Source: Fimbriimonadales bacterium
GTDB taxonomy: Bacteria; Armatimonadota; Fimbriimonadia; Fimbriimonadales; Fimbriimonadaceae
Direction of reading: 5' to 3'
Assembly (NCBI GenBank): GCA_026418055.1
Contig: JAOACB010000004.1
Location: 1 to 64,000, forward strand
DNA length: 64,000 bases
Under the pieces are notes generated by a model that was given only the letters and a program-made list of their open reading frames with translations, had not been told where the DNA came from and made no database searches. Positions 34,481 through 43,295 of the stretch are shown here, piece after piece. Every line of letters starts with the position of its first letter. Position 1 is the stretch's first letter. The position numbers were made by a program, and so were the translations under genes.

Positions 34481-35314
34481 ATGCGCATCAGATGGGCGGC
34501 CCTCGTGGCCTTGCTGCTGTTCGCCTTCGGGTGCCAGCCCGAGCCCAACAAGATCCAGCCGCCGAAAGTCGCCACCAAGGTTGCAAGCCTGAGTCCGAGC
34601 CTGACCGAGATCGTCACCGTGTACGGTCGGACCGACATCCTCGTGGGAAGGACGGCCAGCTGCAACTATCCTCCCTACATCGGCAAGACTGCCGTGGTGA
34701 TGTCGGGCATCAAGCCGGACTACGAGAAGGTCGCCTCCGTGAAGCCGGAGCTGGTGGTGTACGACTCCGACATCCTCTCGGAGGCCGACATGGCCAAGTT
34801 CCAGGAGCTGGGCATCCCGACGTTCGGGCTCAAGGCGAACGACATCGACGAGTTCGAGAGGGAGCTGTTCCGCCTCGGCTCGTTGATCGGCACGGAGACG
34901 CGCACCAGCGACTACGTCGACAAGATCGAGGCCGCGCGCGCTCTGGCGCGGGTCCAGAAACCCCAGACGCCGCCGACGGTCGCGATCGTGCTTCCGGGAT
35001 CCGGCACGGAGCACATGGTCGCCGGCACCCAGAGCTTCCTGGCCAAGGTGTTCGCCGAGTGCGGAGCGCGCGTGCTGGGGCCGGAGTCGGCCAAGTTCGA
35101 GCCGCTGAACGCGGAGACGCTGATCCAGCAGGACCCCGACTTCGTTTTCGTTGCGGGCGAGCCCGCCCTGTTCCTGCAAGACGCGAGGTTCAAGGGGCTC
35201 AAGGCGATCCGCGAACGCCACCTGTTCGGGCTGAACCCCGACGTCGCCCTGCGCAAGGGTTCCAGGCTGGACACCCTGATCAAGAACGTCTCCAATCTGC
35301 TGACGGGAAGATGA
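34481..35314 (+). CDS. BtuF-like periplasmic substrate-binding lipoprotein
   Basis: 277 aa. The lipoprotein signal MRIRWAALVALLLFAFGC has a C at 18. The fold is that of class III (helical-backbone) binding proteins for cobalamin, heme or iron-siderophores: VASLSPSLTEIVTVYGRTDILVGRT near 35, VKPELVVYDSD near 88, FGLKANDIDEFERELFRLGSLIG near 113. No transporter permease or ATPase follows, so it is an orphan binding protein here. The next gene, MTA phosphorylase, starts inside its stop (ATGA). The ligand is not known; cobalamin is possible. Confidence 0.85.
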   Translation: MRIRWAALVALLLFAFGCQPEPNKIQPPKVATKVASLSPSLTEIVTVYGRTDILVGRTASCNYPPYIGKTAVVMSGIKPDYEKVASVKPELVVYDSDILSEADMAKFQELGIPTFGLKANDIDEFERELFRLGSLIGTETRTSDYVDKIEAARALARVQKPQTPPTVAIVLPGSGTEHMVAGTQSFLAKVFAECGARVLGPESAKFEPLNAETLIQQDPDFVFVAGEPALFLQDARFKGLKAIRERHLFGLNPDVALRKGSRLDTLIKNVSNLLTGR

Positions 35315-36168
35315 CGAGCATGGAACAGAGAGCCGAGATCGGGGTGTTCGGCGGTTCGGGCTTCTACAGCCTGCTGTCGGACGTGCGCGAAGTGAAGGTG
35401 GACACGCCGTACGGGCCCCCGAGCGACAAGATCGCCCTGGCCACGGTGCACGGCCGCAAGGTGGCGTTCCTGCCGCGGCACGGACGCGACCACTCGATTC
35501 CGCCGCACGCGATCAACTACCGCGCCAACGTGTGGGCGATGCGCTCGCTGGGCGTGCAGGCGGTGATCAGCCCTTGCGCCGCCGGCTCCTTGCAGGCGCA
35601 CGTCAAGCCCGGGGACTTCGTGGTGTGCGACCAGTTCGTCGACCGGACGACGGGCCGCAAGGACACGTTCTACGACGGCCCGATCGTCACCCACGTCTCC
35701 CCCGCGGAAACCTACGACCCTGTGCTGCGCAGGTTGGCGATCGAGACGATCCGAGACCACGGCATCCCGTGCCACGAGACCGGCACCGTGGTGGTGATCC
35801 AGGGACCCCGCTTCAGCACGAAGGCAGAGAGCCTGTGGTTCACCAGCATGGGATGGCAGGTCATCAACATGACCCAGTATCCCGAGGCCTACCTGTGCCG
35901 CGAGCTCGGCATGGCGGTGGTCAACATCTCGCTGATCACCGACTACGACTGCGGCGTGGTTGCCGACACCGCCGCGGTCACGGCGCACGACGTGCTCGAG
36001 GTGTTCCGCACGAACTCCGAGCGCATCAAGGCGGTGGTTCTGGACCTGATCTCCCGCATGCCCGCGGACCTCGGCACCCTCGGCGCCGCGCAGGCTCTCC
36101 AATACAGCAGGGGCGACGGCGGATCCGCCGATCCGCTGGACGTTCGCCTCTTCCAGATTCTCGATTGA
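35311..36168 (+). CDS. mtnP: S-methyl-5'-thioadenosine phosphorylase
   Basis: 285 aa, PNP/MTAP family. It splits methylthioadenosine, the by-product of polyamine synthesis and SAM chemistry, with phosphate to adenine and methylthioribose-1-phosphate. Motifs: IGVFGGSGFY at the start, FLPRHGRDHSIPPHAINYRANVWAMRSLGV near 50, ISPCAAGSLQ near 88, QGPRFSTKAES near 170, and NMTQYPEAYLCRELGMAVVNISLITDYD near 188-215. The MT..PEA segment and TDYD favour MTA phosphorylase over purine nucleoside phosphorylase. ATG 35311 overlaps the upstream stop. Confidence 0.92.
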   Translation: MTSMEQRAEIGVFGGSGFYSLLSDVREVKVDTPYGPPSDKIALATVHGRKVAFLPRHGRDHSIPPHAINYRANVWAMRSLGVQAVISPCAAGSLQAHVKPGDFVVCDQFVDRTTGRKDTFYDGPIVTHVSPAETYDPVLRRLAIETIRDHGIPCHETGTVVVIQGPRFSTKAESLWFTSMGWQVINMTQYPEAYLCRELGMAVVNISLITDYDCGVVADTAAVTAHDVLEVFRTNSERIKAVVLDLISRMPADLGTLGAAQALQYSRGDGGSADPLDVRLFQILD

Positions 36169-36172
36169 AGCC

Positions 36173-38332
36173 ATGTTGATGCTCGCCTCCCTCGCTGCGG
36201 TCGGGTCGCTGTCCCAGGCCGCTTCGGCGCCGTTGCCGGTGGATGTGGTGGTCGATGGAAGGGAGGTGAGGGTCGAGATCCCTGGGGGCGGTTGGGAGCC
36301 TCTGCCCGGCTCGGCGATCCTTCGGGACGGCGAGTGGCGCTACCTCCTCAACGCCCGGGGAAGGGCCTTCGCGCGCGTGGCGGACCGAGGAGGGTGGTCG
36401 GATCTGGCGGCGTTGCACCGTCGGGCGGAGCAGCGCCAAGGGATCGAGCCCGTCGTCTGGAGAGTCAAGGCCTTCGTGTTCCGCCGGTGGGACGACCTGA
36501 TGGAGGCGGGCGGGCTGTTGCGCCAGGTTCGCGCGACGCTGGAGCCCAGCCGGTTGCAGTTCGTCCTGCAGAGCCTCGGTCGCCTGGCGGTTGCGGCCAA
36601 GGCGTTCTCCGGCGGTCAGATCCGCTTGGAGATCGACGTCGACGTCGAGGAGCCTGCGATCGATCGCGCCTTCCTGCAGAACGAAGCCGCCCGATTCGTC
36701 GCGGCGCGCACCAACCGCGGGGAGTTCGAGGCGGAGGACAGGGTGTTCCGAGGCCCGTACGATCTGGTGCTGCTGCTGGCCGCGCAGCCCGAGGGCATGC
36801 GTCTCGAGAGCCCGCGCATCCCAGGCGTCAGGCTGGTGGCCGTCTCGGCCGAGGCAGAGGCGGGGGAGGAGTCGGCGATGCTCGCGCGCCTGTTGGACGC
36901 TTGGGCGGCGAGCCTGGCCGATGGCGCGCGCGCCCACGGCTGGGGGGAGTTCGAGCTCGAGGGCCTGACGGTCGACACGCCGTCCGGACCGTACTCCGAC
37001 TTGCCAGCCGTGCTGAGCCTCGGACCGTTCGCCCGAAGCCGGCCGGCCAAGCCCGCGGCCACCGAAGCTTGGCTCCAGAACGTCGCCGGAGGCTTCCCGC
37101 TGGCCGGGTGCGGCATGGGCTCCTCGGAGGCCGAGGGCGTCCGCTGGGCCGAGGCCGCGCTGGCGGCCGCGCACCCGGAGGCGTTTCCGACGGTGCGGGT
37201 GGTGCGGGCCGATCCGGACGGCCCGAAGCTGGGGGACGCGGGCAGGCTGCCGTCCTGGCTCGGCAGCCGGGAAGCCCAGCCGAACTCGGGGCCCGACGCT
37301 TTGCCCGTTCGCGCGGCGACTCCCGCGGACGAGCCGGGGACGAACGTGGAGCCCTCCAAAGACCCCGGCGCGACGGCGGCCGCGAGGGCGGCCTACGCTT
37401 GGCGCATCGCCCGCTCGGGACAGGCGGAGCCGGGGGACGCCGCCCTGCTCGTGCGATGGATCGCCGAACGAGACGACTCGCTGCGGATCCATGCCTGCCG
37501 AGCCCTCCAGCGCGTTCCGGACCCCGCGGCGCTGCCGCAGCTTGCCGCACTGTTCCTCGAGTTCAACCCCCGTGTGGCGGAGGAGGCTGTGAAGGCTGTG
37601 GCCGCCATCGGCACCCCCGAGGCCTGGGAGGTCCTCAGGCGGGGCGCGATGTTCGGGCGCTACGACCACACCCGCGAGGCCTGCGCCCGCGAGCTTGGCA
37701 GAACCGGCGACCCGAGGCACGCGTCCGCGATCAGCACGCTGCTGTCGACCCGCAGCTGGCGCTCGAGGGAGGCCGGAGCCCGCGCCCTGGCGGGTCTGAA
37801 GGAACCGATGGCCCAGATGATGGCGCTCGCGTTCCTGAGCGACGTCGACCCCTTGGTTCGCCTGGCGGTGGTCGAGGGTGTGGATGTGGGCTTGGACGCG
37901 GTGTGCCGACGCCTCCTCTGGCTCAGCGTGAACGACCCGAGCGACCAGGTGAGGATGCGCAGCATGCTGAGGCTGATGCAGTCTCCGAAGGCCGAGTTCC
38001 AGAACGAGGGACTGAAGGGGGTGCGCGACGAGAGCCGAGGAGTGCGCCTGGGTTTGGCCCGGGCTTTCGCCGAGATCCCCGAGGCGCTGCGCCTGCGGGC
38101 GGCGCAGTTCCTGCTGGCCGATTCCGACCCCACCGTGCGGGCGGCCGCGGTCGGCCCGGCGCCCGCGGCCGCCCTCGAGTCCGTCTGGGGCGACGCGGAT
38201 CCGCGCGTGCAGCTGGCTCTTGCCGAGCGCGCCAAGCTCGAGGAGCTGCCCGTTCCCCCCGGGGCCTTGGAGGCGTGGGTGCGGAGCATCGACCCGCGCG
38301 TAGCTCGCGCCGCCCAGGAGTTGCGGGGATGA
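36173..38332 (+). CDS. secreted HEAT-repeat protein
   Basis: 719 aa with a signal peptide (MLMLASLAAVGSLSQAASA). The N-terminal 400 residues were not matched to a family; they contain segments such as VDVVVDGREVRVEIPGGGWEPL and a mixed alpha/beta region. A Pro/Ala-rich linker near 370-400 leads to C-terminal helical repeats (about 410-719) of the HEAT or PBS-lyase type, for example LLVRWIAERDDSLRIHACRALQRV and LLSTRSWRSREAGARALAGL. Such repeats bind proteins. It starts 4 bp after mtnP and overlaps rpiB by 4 bp. Function unknown. Confidence 0.75.
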   Translation: MLMLASLAAVGSLSQAASAPLPVDVVVDGREVRVEIPGGGWEPLPGSAILRDGEWRYLLNARGRAFARVADRGGWSDLAALHRRAEQRQGIEPVVWRVKAFVFRRWDDLMEAGGLLRQVRATLEPSRLQFVLQSLGRLAVAAKAFSGGQIRLEIDVDVEEPAIDRAFLQNEAARFVAARTNRGEFEAEDRVFRGPYDLVLLLAAQPEGMRLESPRIPGVRLVAVSAEAEAGEESAMLARLLDAWAASLADGARAHGWGEFELEGLTVDTPSGPYSDLPAVLSLGPFARSRPAKPAATEAWLQNVAGGFPLAGCGMGSSEAEGVRWAEAALAAAHPEAFPTVRVVRADPDGPKLGDAGRLPSWLGSREAQPNSGPDALPVRAATPADEPGTNVEPSKDPGATAAARAAYAWRIARSGQAEPGDAALLVRWIAERDDSLRIHACRALQRVPDPAALPQLAALFLEFNPRVAEEAVKAVAAIGTPEAWEVLRRGAMFGRYDHTREACARELGRTGDPRHASAISTLLSTRSWRSREAGARALAGLKEPMAQMMALAFLSDVDPLVRLAVVEGVDVGLDAVCRRLLWLSVNDPSDQVRMRSMLRLMQSPKAEFQNEGLKGVRDESRGVRLGLARAFAEIPEALRLRAAQFLLADSDPTVRAAAVGPAPAAALESVWGDADPRVQLALAERAKLEELPVPPGALEAWVRSIDPRVARAAQELRG

Positions 38333-38787
38333 GGATCGCCGTCGGCACCGACCACGCCGGCTTTCCTCTGGCGGTGTTGGTCGCGGAGTGGCTCAAGCAG
38401 CAGGGGCACGAGGTCGAGTGGCACGGGGCGGACAGCCCTGAGAGCTACGACTACCCCGATGCGGCCCGGTCGCTCTGCGCCGCTGTGCTCCGGGATCCTT
38501 CGAGCTTGGGGATTCTGGTGTGCGGCTCGGGGATCGGCATGAGTATTGCCGCCAATCGCATCCGAGGCGTCCGCGCCGCGCTCTGCTGCTCCGAGGAGAT
38601 GGCAGAGCTCGCGCGACGCCACAACCACGCCAACGTGCTGTGCCTCGGCGCCCGGCTGACGGACGCCGATCGGGCGCGGCGCATCCTGGAAGCGTTCCTG
38701 AGGACTGAGCCCGATCGGGACGAAAGGCACGCCAGGCGCGTCGCGAAGCTGGACGATGGCGTTGATCGTCTAAAGGCCGATTCATGA
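38329..38787 (+). CDS. rpiB: ribose-5-phosphate isomerase B
   Basis: 152 aa RpiB/LacAB-type isomerase that interconverts ribose 5-phosphate and ribulose 5-phosphate. VGTDHAGF at residues 5-12, CGSGIGMSIAANR near 65 (active-site Cys) and RRHNHANVLCLGARLT near 95 are the family motifs. It begins inside the stop of the HEAT gene and overlaps the next gene by 4 bp. LacAB or allose-6-phosphate isomerase are related alternatives, but the motif set suits RpiB. Confidence 0.93.
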   Translation: MRIAVGTDHAGFPLAVLVAEWLKQQGHEVEWHGADSPESYDYPDAARSLCAAVLRDPSSLGILVCGSGIGMSIAANRIRGVRAALCCSEEMAELARRHNHANVLCLGARLTDADRARRILEAFLRTEPDRDERHARRVAKLDDGVDRLKADS

Positions 38788-40034
38788 AGATTCTTCGTTC
38801 CCTGTGCGTCATCGCGCTGCTGTCGGCTCTGGGCAGCGTGGCTTTCCTCCATGGCGTCGGCAGGCGCCTCGAAGTCGACAGGGCCGCCCTGCTGGCGTCC
38901 TCTCCCTTGGCGGGAACGTTGCTCGCCTCGAGGCAGCCGGCCCAGATCGACGAGACGGCGTACTTCGAGAGCATGTCCTCCCTCGTGCGCGACACCTACG
39001 TGGAGCCGAACGTCGAGCAGAGCAAGCTGGCTCTCGGAGCGGTGCGGGGGATGGTGCTGGGGTTGCGGGACGTGGATTGTCGCTTCATGGACCCCCGGCA
39101 GTACCAGATCTTCCGCAACGCGCAGGCCGGCAACTACGAGGGCATCGGCATCGAGGTGGCTCTGGAGCGGCCTGCCAACGCCCAAGAGGCCGAGCTGCCC
39201 ACCGAGGGCGAGAACGAGGGCATGCGGCCCTCGGCCCTGACCACCGCCGTCGTGAGCCGCGTGGTGCCGGGAAGCTCCGCCGAGCAGGCGGGGATGCGCC
39301 CCGGCGACGTTCTGGATTCGCTCGACGGCAAGTGGGTGGTGAGCGCGCAGGCGGTGCTGGATCTGCAGACCCTGCAGAAGCAGGTTCTGGAGGGCAAAGC
39401 CACCGCGCGCGACCTGAACCTCAAGCGAGAGGAGCTGAGAAAGCGGTTGCAGAACGCCATGATGCCCGCGAGGGCGGCGGAGAGAGCGATGTCCGGCACC
39501 GAGGGAGAGGTGGAGGTCGCTTGGCTGCGCGGGGGCCAGAGGTTCTCGGCCAAGCTGCGCCGGGGTCCATGGCGGATGCCGATCGTCAGCGAGCGGCCGG
39601 GGGGCGCGCTGGTCGTGCGGCTCGTGCCGGGCGCGGCGGAGGAGTTGGGTAAGAGGATCGCCGGCAAGACGGCGGTCACCCTGGATCTGCGGGGCGAGGC
39701 CAGCGGCGACTTCGAGGCGATGCGGGCCGTGCTGGCGAAGCTGGCTCCCAAGGGCCAGTACGGCCGTTTGGTGCGCTTCAATCCAGAGCGGAAGACCGCG
39801 CCTCTGAGCATCGAGACGGGCAACCCCAAGCCGCCGAAGGTCACGCTCCTCGTCGACCGCTTCACGTCCGGCGCCGCCGAGATCCTGGCCACGGCGCTCG
39901 CCTCGAAGGGAGCGAAGCTGCAAGGAACGAAGATGTCCGGAGACCGCCGGAAGATCGAGGTCGTGCCTCTGCCGGACGGCGGGGCGTTCACGCTCGTCAC
40001 GGCGCAGTTCGAAACCGGTGGAGGCGTGCAGTGA
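38784..40034 (+). CDS. S41-like protease homologue lacking the catalytic dyad
   Basis: 416 aa with an N-terminal signal or anchor (ILRSLCVIALLSALGSVAFLHG). The layout follows C-terminal processing proteases: an N-terminal helical part (SSLVRDTYVEPNVEQSKLALGAVRGMV), a PDZ domain (VVSRVVPGSSAEQAGMRPGDVLDSLDG) with an 80-residue helical insertion, and an S41 core. At the nucleophile position the sequence is TSGAAEI with Gly363, and at the Lys position SGDRRK with Asp387, so both dyad residues seem lost. The next gene is an intact paralogue of the same length, overlapping by 4 bp. The pair may form a complex in which this one is structural or regulatory. Confidence 0.8.
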   Translation: MKILRSLCVIALLSALGSVAFLHGVGRRLEVDRAALLASSPLAGTLLASRQPAQIDETAYFESMSSLVRDTYVEPNVEQSKLALGAVRGMVLGLRDVDCRFMDPRQYQIFRNAQAGNYEGIGIEVALERPANAQEAELPTEGENEGMRPSALTTAVVSRVVPGSSAEQAGMRPGDVLDSLDGKWVVSAQAVLDLQTLQKQVLEGKATARDLNLKREELRKRLQNAMMPARAAERAMSGTEGEVEVAWLRGGQRFSAKLRRGPWRMPIVSERPGGALVVRLVPGAAEELGKRIAGKTAVTLDLRGEASGDFEAMRAVLAKLAPKGQYGRLVRFNPERKTAPLSIETGNPKPPKVTLLVDRFTSGAAEILATALASKGAKLQGTKMSGDRRKIEVVPLPDGGAFTLVTAQFETGGGVQ

Positions 40035-41281
40035 GGCTCGTGTTCGTCAAGCTCGGGGTCGCCCTCGTGTTCCTCGCCTTCTGCTTCGTGCTGGGGTTCG
40101 CCCTCAAGGACCTGGGCAACGGCCGGCTGCCGACCGGGGAGAAGCTGCTGGCGGCGGTCGGCATCGAGCAGCCCAAGGCGTTCGTTCCTTCGAGGCTCTA
40201 CTCGTCGACCTTCCAGAAGATCCAGACGGACTACTACAAGAAGGTCGACCGCAGCGAGCTCAAGTACGCTTCGATGGCGGGCATGATGGCCTCGCTGGGG
40301 GATCCGCACACGTCGTTCCTGGATCCGAAGGCCGCGCGCGAGTTCGCCATCGAGACGTCGGGCAACTTCGTCGGCGTCGGAGCGCGGCTGTCCGCGGATC
40401 CGCTCGGGGCGAAGGTGGTCAGCGTCTTCGAAGGCAGCCCCGCCGAGAAGGCCGGGCTCCGGGCGGCCGACGTGATCACCCGCGTGGACGGCGAGTCGGT
40501 GGCCGGCGTGCCGCTCGACCGCATCGTGTCCAAGATCCGCGGCGAGCCGAACACCGCCGTGACGCTCACGGTCATCCGCGGGAGCTCAGACAAGCCCGTG
40601 ACGATCCGCGCCGTGCGGGCGCCCATCGTGGCTCCGACCGTGGAAGGGCGCATGCTGGACGATTCCGGCGTGGCCTACATCGAGATCACCAACTTCGCCG
40701 AACCCACGGTGCAGCAGTTCGACAGGGTGTGGGAGCGGCTCTCCAAGCAAGGGCCGGTCGGGCTGGTGATCGACGTGCGCGGCAATCCGGGCGGGTTGCT
40801 GCAGACCGCGGTCGACCTTCTCTCGAGGTTCGTCGACAACAAGGTGGTCGTGAAGATGAGGATGAGGGGCGGGCAGGAGGAGACCGCCCGCACCGAGAGC
40901 GGCAGGCTGGCAGGGATCGACGTGCCCATCGCCGTTCTGATCAACGAGGACTCCGCCAGCGCAGCCGAGATCTTCGCCGGGGTGCTGCGGGACTACCGGC
41001 TGGCGACGCTCGTCGGCGAGCACACCTACGGCAAGGCGTCGGTCCAGAACGTGTTCCAGCTGATCGACGGCGCGAACGCCAAGATCACCATCGCGCGCTA
41101 TTACCTGCCGTCCGGCGAGTACATCGGGCGCAAGGTGGACGAGGACGGACAGTACCTTTCCGGCGGGCTGGTGCCCGAGCACCGCATCGACCTGGATTGG
41201 TCGTCCGATCCCGTGCTGGGCGATCTGGCCAAGGACGCGCAGCTCCAGAAGGCCGTCGAGGTCGTCAAGAACCAGCGCTGA
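40031..41281 (+). CDS. ctpA: S41-family C-terminal processing protease
   Basis: 416 aa with an N-terminal membrane anchor (FVKLGVALVFLAFCFVLGFAL). A PDZ domain spans about 110-200 (SVFEGSPAEKAGLRAADVITRVDGESV). The S41 core keeps the dyad: Ser310 in NEDSASAAEIFAG and Lys335 in GEHTYGKASVQNV, 25 residues apart as in Tsp/Prc. It degrades or trims exported proteins at their C-terminus. The start is GTG 40031 inside the stop of the inactive-looking paralogue. A hairpin at 41295 closes the operon. Confidence 0.92.
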   Translation: MRLVFVKLGVALVFLAFCFVLGFALKDLGNGRLPTGEKLLAAVGIEQPKAFVPSRLYSSTFQKIQTDYYKKVDRSELKYASMAGMMASLGDPHTSFLDPKAAREFAIETSGNFVGVGARLSADPLGAKVVSVFEGSPAEKAGLRAADVITRVDGESVAGVPLDRIVSKIRGEPNTAVTLTVIRGSSDKPVTIRAVRAPIVAPTVEGRMLDDSGVAYIEITNFAEPTVQQFDRVWERLSKQGPVGLVIDVRGNPGGLLQTAVDLLSRFVDNKVVVKMRMRGGQEETARTESGRLAGIDVPIAVLINEDSASAAEIFAGVLRDYRLATLVGEHTYGKASVQNVFQLIDGANAKITIARYYLPSGEYIGRKVDEDGQYLSGGLVPEHRIDLDWSSDPVLGDLAKDAQLQKAVEVVKNQR

Positions 41282-41294
41282 GGCGTGGCGCGGC

Positions 41295-41330
41295 AGGTCC
41301 CGGTCGGCGTCCTCGGCCGGTCGGGACCTT
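41295..41330 (+). terminator. hairpin terminator after the S41 genes
   Basis: AGGTCCCG (41295-41302) pairs with CGGGACCT (41322-41329). The stem extends inward by two G-T wobbles and four GC pairs, with a 7-nt loop. A weak T-rich tail (TTGTGCCGTTT) follows. Confidence 0.55.
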
Positions 41331-41358
41331 GTGCCGTTTCCGGGGAGTTCCCGGAATG

Positions 41359-41382
41359 GTCTTTGGGCCCGGTCTGAGGGTT
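41359..41382 (+). promoter_or_regulatory. 20-bp element shared with the actA upstream region, followed by GGTT
   Basis: GTCTTT-G-GGCCCGGT-C-TGAG then GGTT. The same element is at 43296-43315 with two substitutions, and its GGTT follows after an 11-bp insertion. Both copies lie upstream of genes for aerobic respiration. Confidence 0.6.
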
Positions 41383-41394
41383 CAACCCCGGTTG
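41383..41394 (+). promoter_or_regulatory. palindromic motif upstream of the COX15-CtaB gene
   Basis: CAACCCCGGTTG, a 12-bp near-perfect palindrome 6 bp upstream of the CACAAT hexamer (41401-41406). The perfect form CAACCGCGGTTG is at 43376-43387 before actA. Likely an operator shared by the two units. Confidence 0.5.
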
Positions 41395-41400
41395 CACCTG

Positions 41401-41406
41401 CACAAT
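41401..41406 (+). promoter_or_regulatory. candidate -10 hexamer of the COX15-CtaB gene, leaderless type
   Basis: CACAAT ends 6 nt before ATG 41413. Confidence 0.3.
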
Positions 41407-41412
41407 GGGGCC

Positions 41413-43266
41413 ATGGAGTCGGCCGAGGCTCGCAGCCGGCGTAGGTTCGCCAAGTTCGCCACCTTCCTCCTGGGATTCACGATGCTCGTGATCGTGTGGG
41501 GGGCGTTCGTGCGCGCCAGCCTCTCGGGCGATGGATGCGGCGCTCACTGGCCCTTGTGCAACGGCGTGGTGGTTCCGTTGGGAGCGGAGACGGAGACGCT
41601 GATCGAGTACTTCCACCGCCTCACCAGCGGTCTCTGCCTGCCTTTGGCGATCGCGCTGTACGTGTGGTCGCGCCGCATTTCCGAGCCCCGCAGCGCCCTG
41701 CGCAAGGCGGCCGGCCTTTCGGTGGTGTTCATGGTCACCGAGGCGCTGGTGGGGGCGTGGCTGGTGCTGAAGGAGCTGGTCGCGGAGAACGATTCGATCT
41801 TCCGCGCGATCTGGATGGCGGTGCACCTTGCCAACACGTTCCTTTTGCTCGGTGCGATCGGCATGACGGTGTACCTGGCCCGCGGCGGGCCGGTGCCGAG
41901 GCTGCGCGGCCAGGGCTCGCTGTTTCCGGCGCTGCTGCTCGCCCTTGTGGCCATGCTGGTGCTCGGCGTGTCGGGCGCTGTGACGGCGCTGGGCGACACG
42001 CTGTTCCCCTCGCGCTCGCTCATCGAGGGGCTGAAGCAGGACGTCTCCCCCACGGCGCACTTCCTGATCCGTCTGAGGCTGTTCCACCCACTGATCGCCA
42101 CGTCGGTGGGGCTGTACCTGGTGCTCGTGCTCGGGGTGGCGGCCTCGCTGCGTCGCTCGCCGCTGCTGCTGCGCCTCAACCGCTGGGTGCTGGGCCTGTT
42201 CGCCGCCCAGATGGTGCACGGGTTCCTGAACGTGCTGACGCTCGCGCCCATCCCGATGCAGCTGATGCACCTCTTCCTGGCCGACGTGCTGTGGCTGTCG
42301 CTTCTGTGGGCGGTCGCGGCCGCGCTCGGCGAGGGCGTTCCGCAGGTGGAGACCCAGGGCGCCCATGAAGGTCCGCCGGCGGCCGTCGAGCCGGTGGGGG
42401 CTAGGGCCATGGTCCAGGCCTACGTGGCGCTCACCAAGCCCAGGGTGATCAGCCTGTTGCTGTTCACGGCGCTGACGGCGATGTTCGCCGCGGCCGGCGG
42501 TTGGCCGGGCATGGGGCTGTTCCTGGCGGTGGCGCTGGGAGGCTACATGGCCGCGGGCGCCGCCAACGCGATCAACATGGTTCTGGAGCGGGACCTGGAC
42601 GCGAAGATGACCCGCACGTCCCGTCGCCCCACGGTCACTCAGGCGATCTCGAGCCGCAACGCCCTGGCCTTCGGCTTCGCCCTGGCGACCGGCTCGTTCG
42701 CTCTGCTGTGGGCTGCCGCCAACCTACTCAGCGCGGTGATGGCCCTGTCGGGGCTGGTGTTCTACGTGATGGTGTACACCCTCCTGCTCAAGCGCCGCAC
42801 GTGGCAGAACATCGTCATCGGCGGCGCGGCCGGCGCGTTCCCCCCGCTGGTGGGATGGACCGCCGTGACCGGCCAGCTGCATCCGCTGGCGCTGACGCTG
42901 TTCGCAATCATCTTCATGTGGACGCCGGTGCACTTCTGGGCGCTCAGCCTCCTGATCAAGGACGACTATGCCCGCGCAGGCGTCCCAATGTTGCCGGTGG
43001 TGCACGGCGAGCGGGTGACGCTGCTGCAGATCGCCCTCTACGCGGTGCTCACGGCCCTGGTCTCGGTGATGCCGCTGCTGCAGGGCCACGTCGGCTGGAT
43101 GTACCTCTGGGCCTCGGTTCTGCTGAACGGCGCGCTGCTGTTGAGGAGCGTCGGGCTGCTGCAACGGTCCGACAGGCCGAGGATCGTGTCTTTCTACAAG
43201 TTCTCGATGGCCTACCTTGGGTTGCTGTTCCTGGTTCTGGCGGTGGACCGTTCCTGGCTGATCTGA
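41413..43266 (+). CDS. fusion of heme A synthase (COX15/CtaA) and heme O synthase (CtaB)
   Basis: 617 aa membrane protein. Residues 15-310 are COX15/CtaA: eight helices with conserved histidines in EYFHRLTSG near 57, AVHLANTF near 137, FHPLIATSVG near 223 and QLMHLFLADVLW near 283. A linker of about 25 residues leads to CtaB (335-617), a UbiA-type prenyltransferase with NMVLERDLDAKMTRTSRRP near 390 and LLIKDDYARAGVPMLP near 515, the two Asp-rich loops. CtaB adds farnesyl to heme B, and CtaA oxidises heme O to heme A, so the fusion makes heme A for the aa3-type oxidase encoded downstream. Separate genes are the norm in bacteria. Confidence 0.93.
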   Translation: MESAEARSRRRFAKFATFLLGFTMLVIVWGAFVRASLSGDGCGAHWPLCNGVVVPLGAETETLIEYFHRLTSGLCLPLAIALYVWSRRISEPRSALRKAAGLSVVFMVTEALVGAWLVLKELVAENDSIFRAIWMAVHLANTFLLLGAIGMTVYLARGGPVPRLRGQGSLFPALLLALVAMLVLGVSGAVTALGDTLFPSRSLIEGLKQDVSPTAHFLIRLRLFHPLIATSVGLYLVLVLGVAASLRRSPLLLRLNRWVLGLFAAQMVHGFLNVLTLAPIPMQLMHLFLADVLWLSLLWAVAAALGEGVPQVETQGAHEGPPAAVEPVGARAMVQAYVALTKPRVISLLLFTALTAMFAAAGGWPGMGLFLAVALGGYMAAGAANAINMVLERDLDAKMTRTSRRPTVTQAISSRNALAFGFALATGSFALLWAAANLLSAVMALSGLVFYVMVYTLLLKRRTWQNIVIGGAAGAFPPLVGWTAVTGQLHPLALTLFAIIFMWTPVHFWALSLLIKDDYARAGVPMLPVVHGERVTLLQIALYAVLTALVSVMPLLQGHVGWMYLWASVLLNGALLLRSVGLLQRSDRPRIVSFYKFSMAYLGLLFLVLAVDRSWLI

Positions 43267-43295
43267 ACGGCCCAAGCCGAGAAAACCATGGTTAA

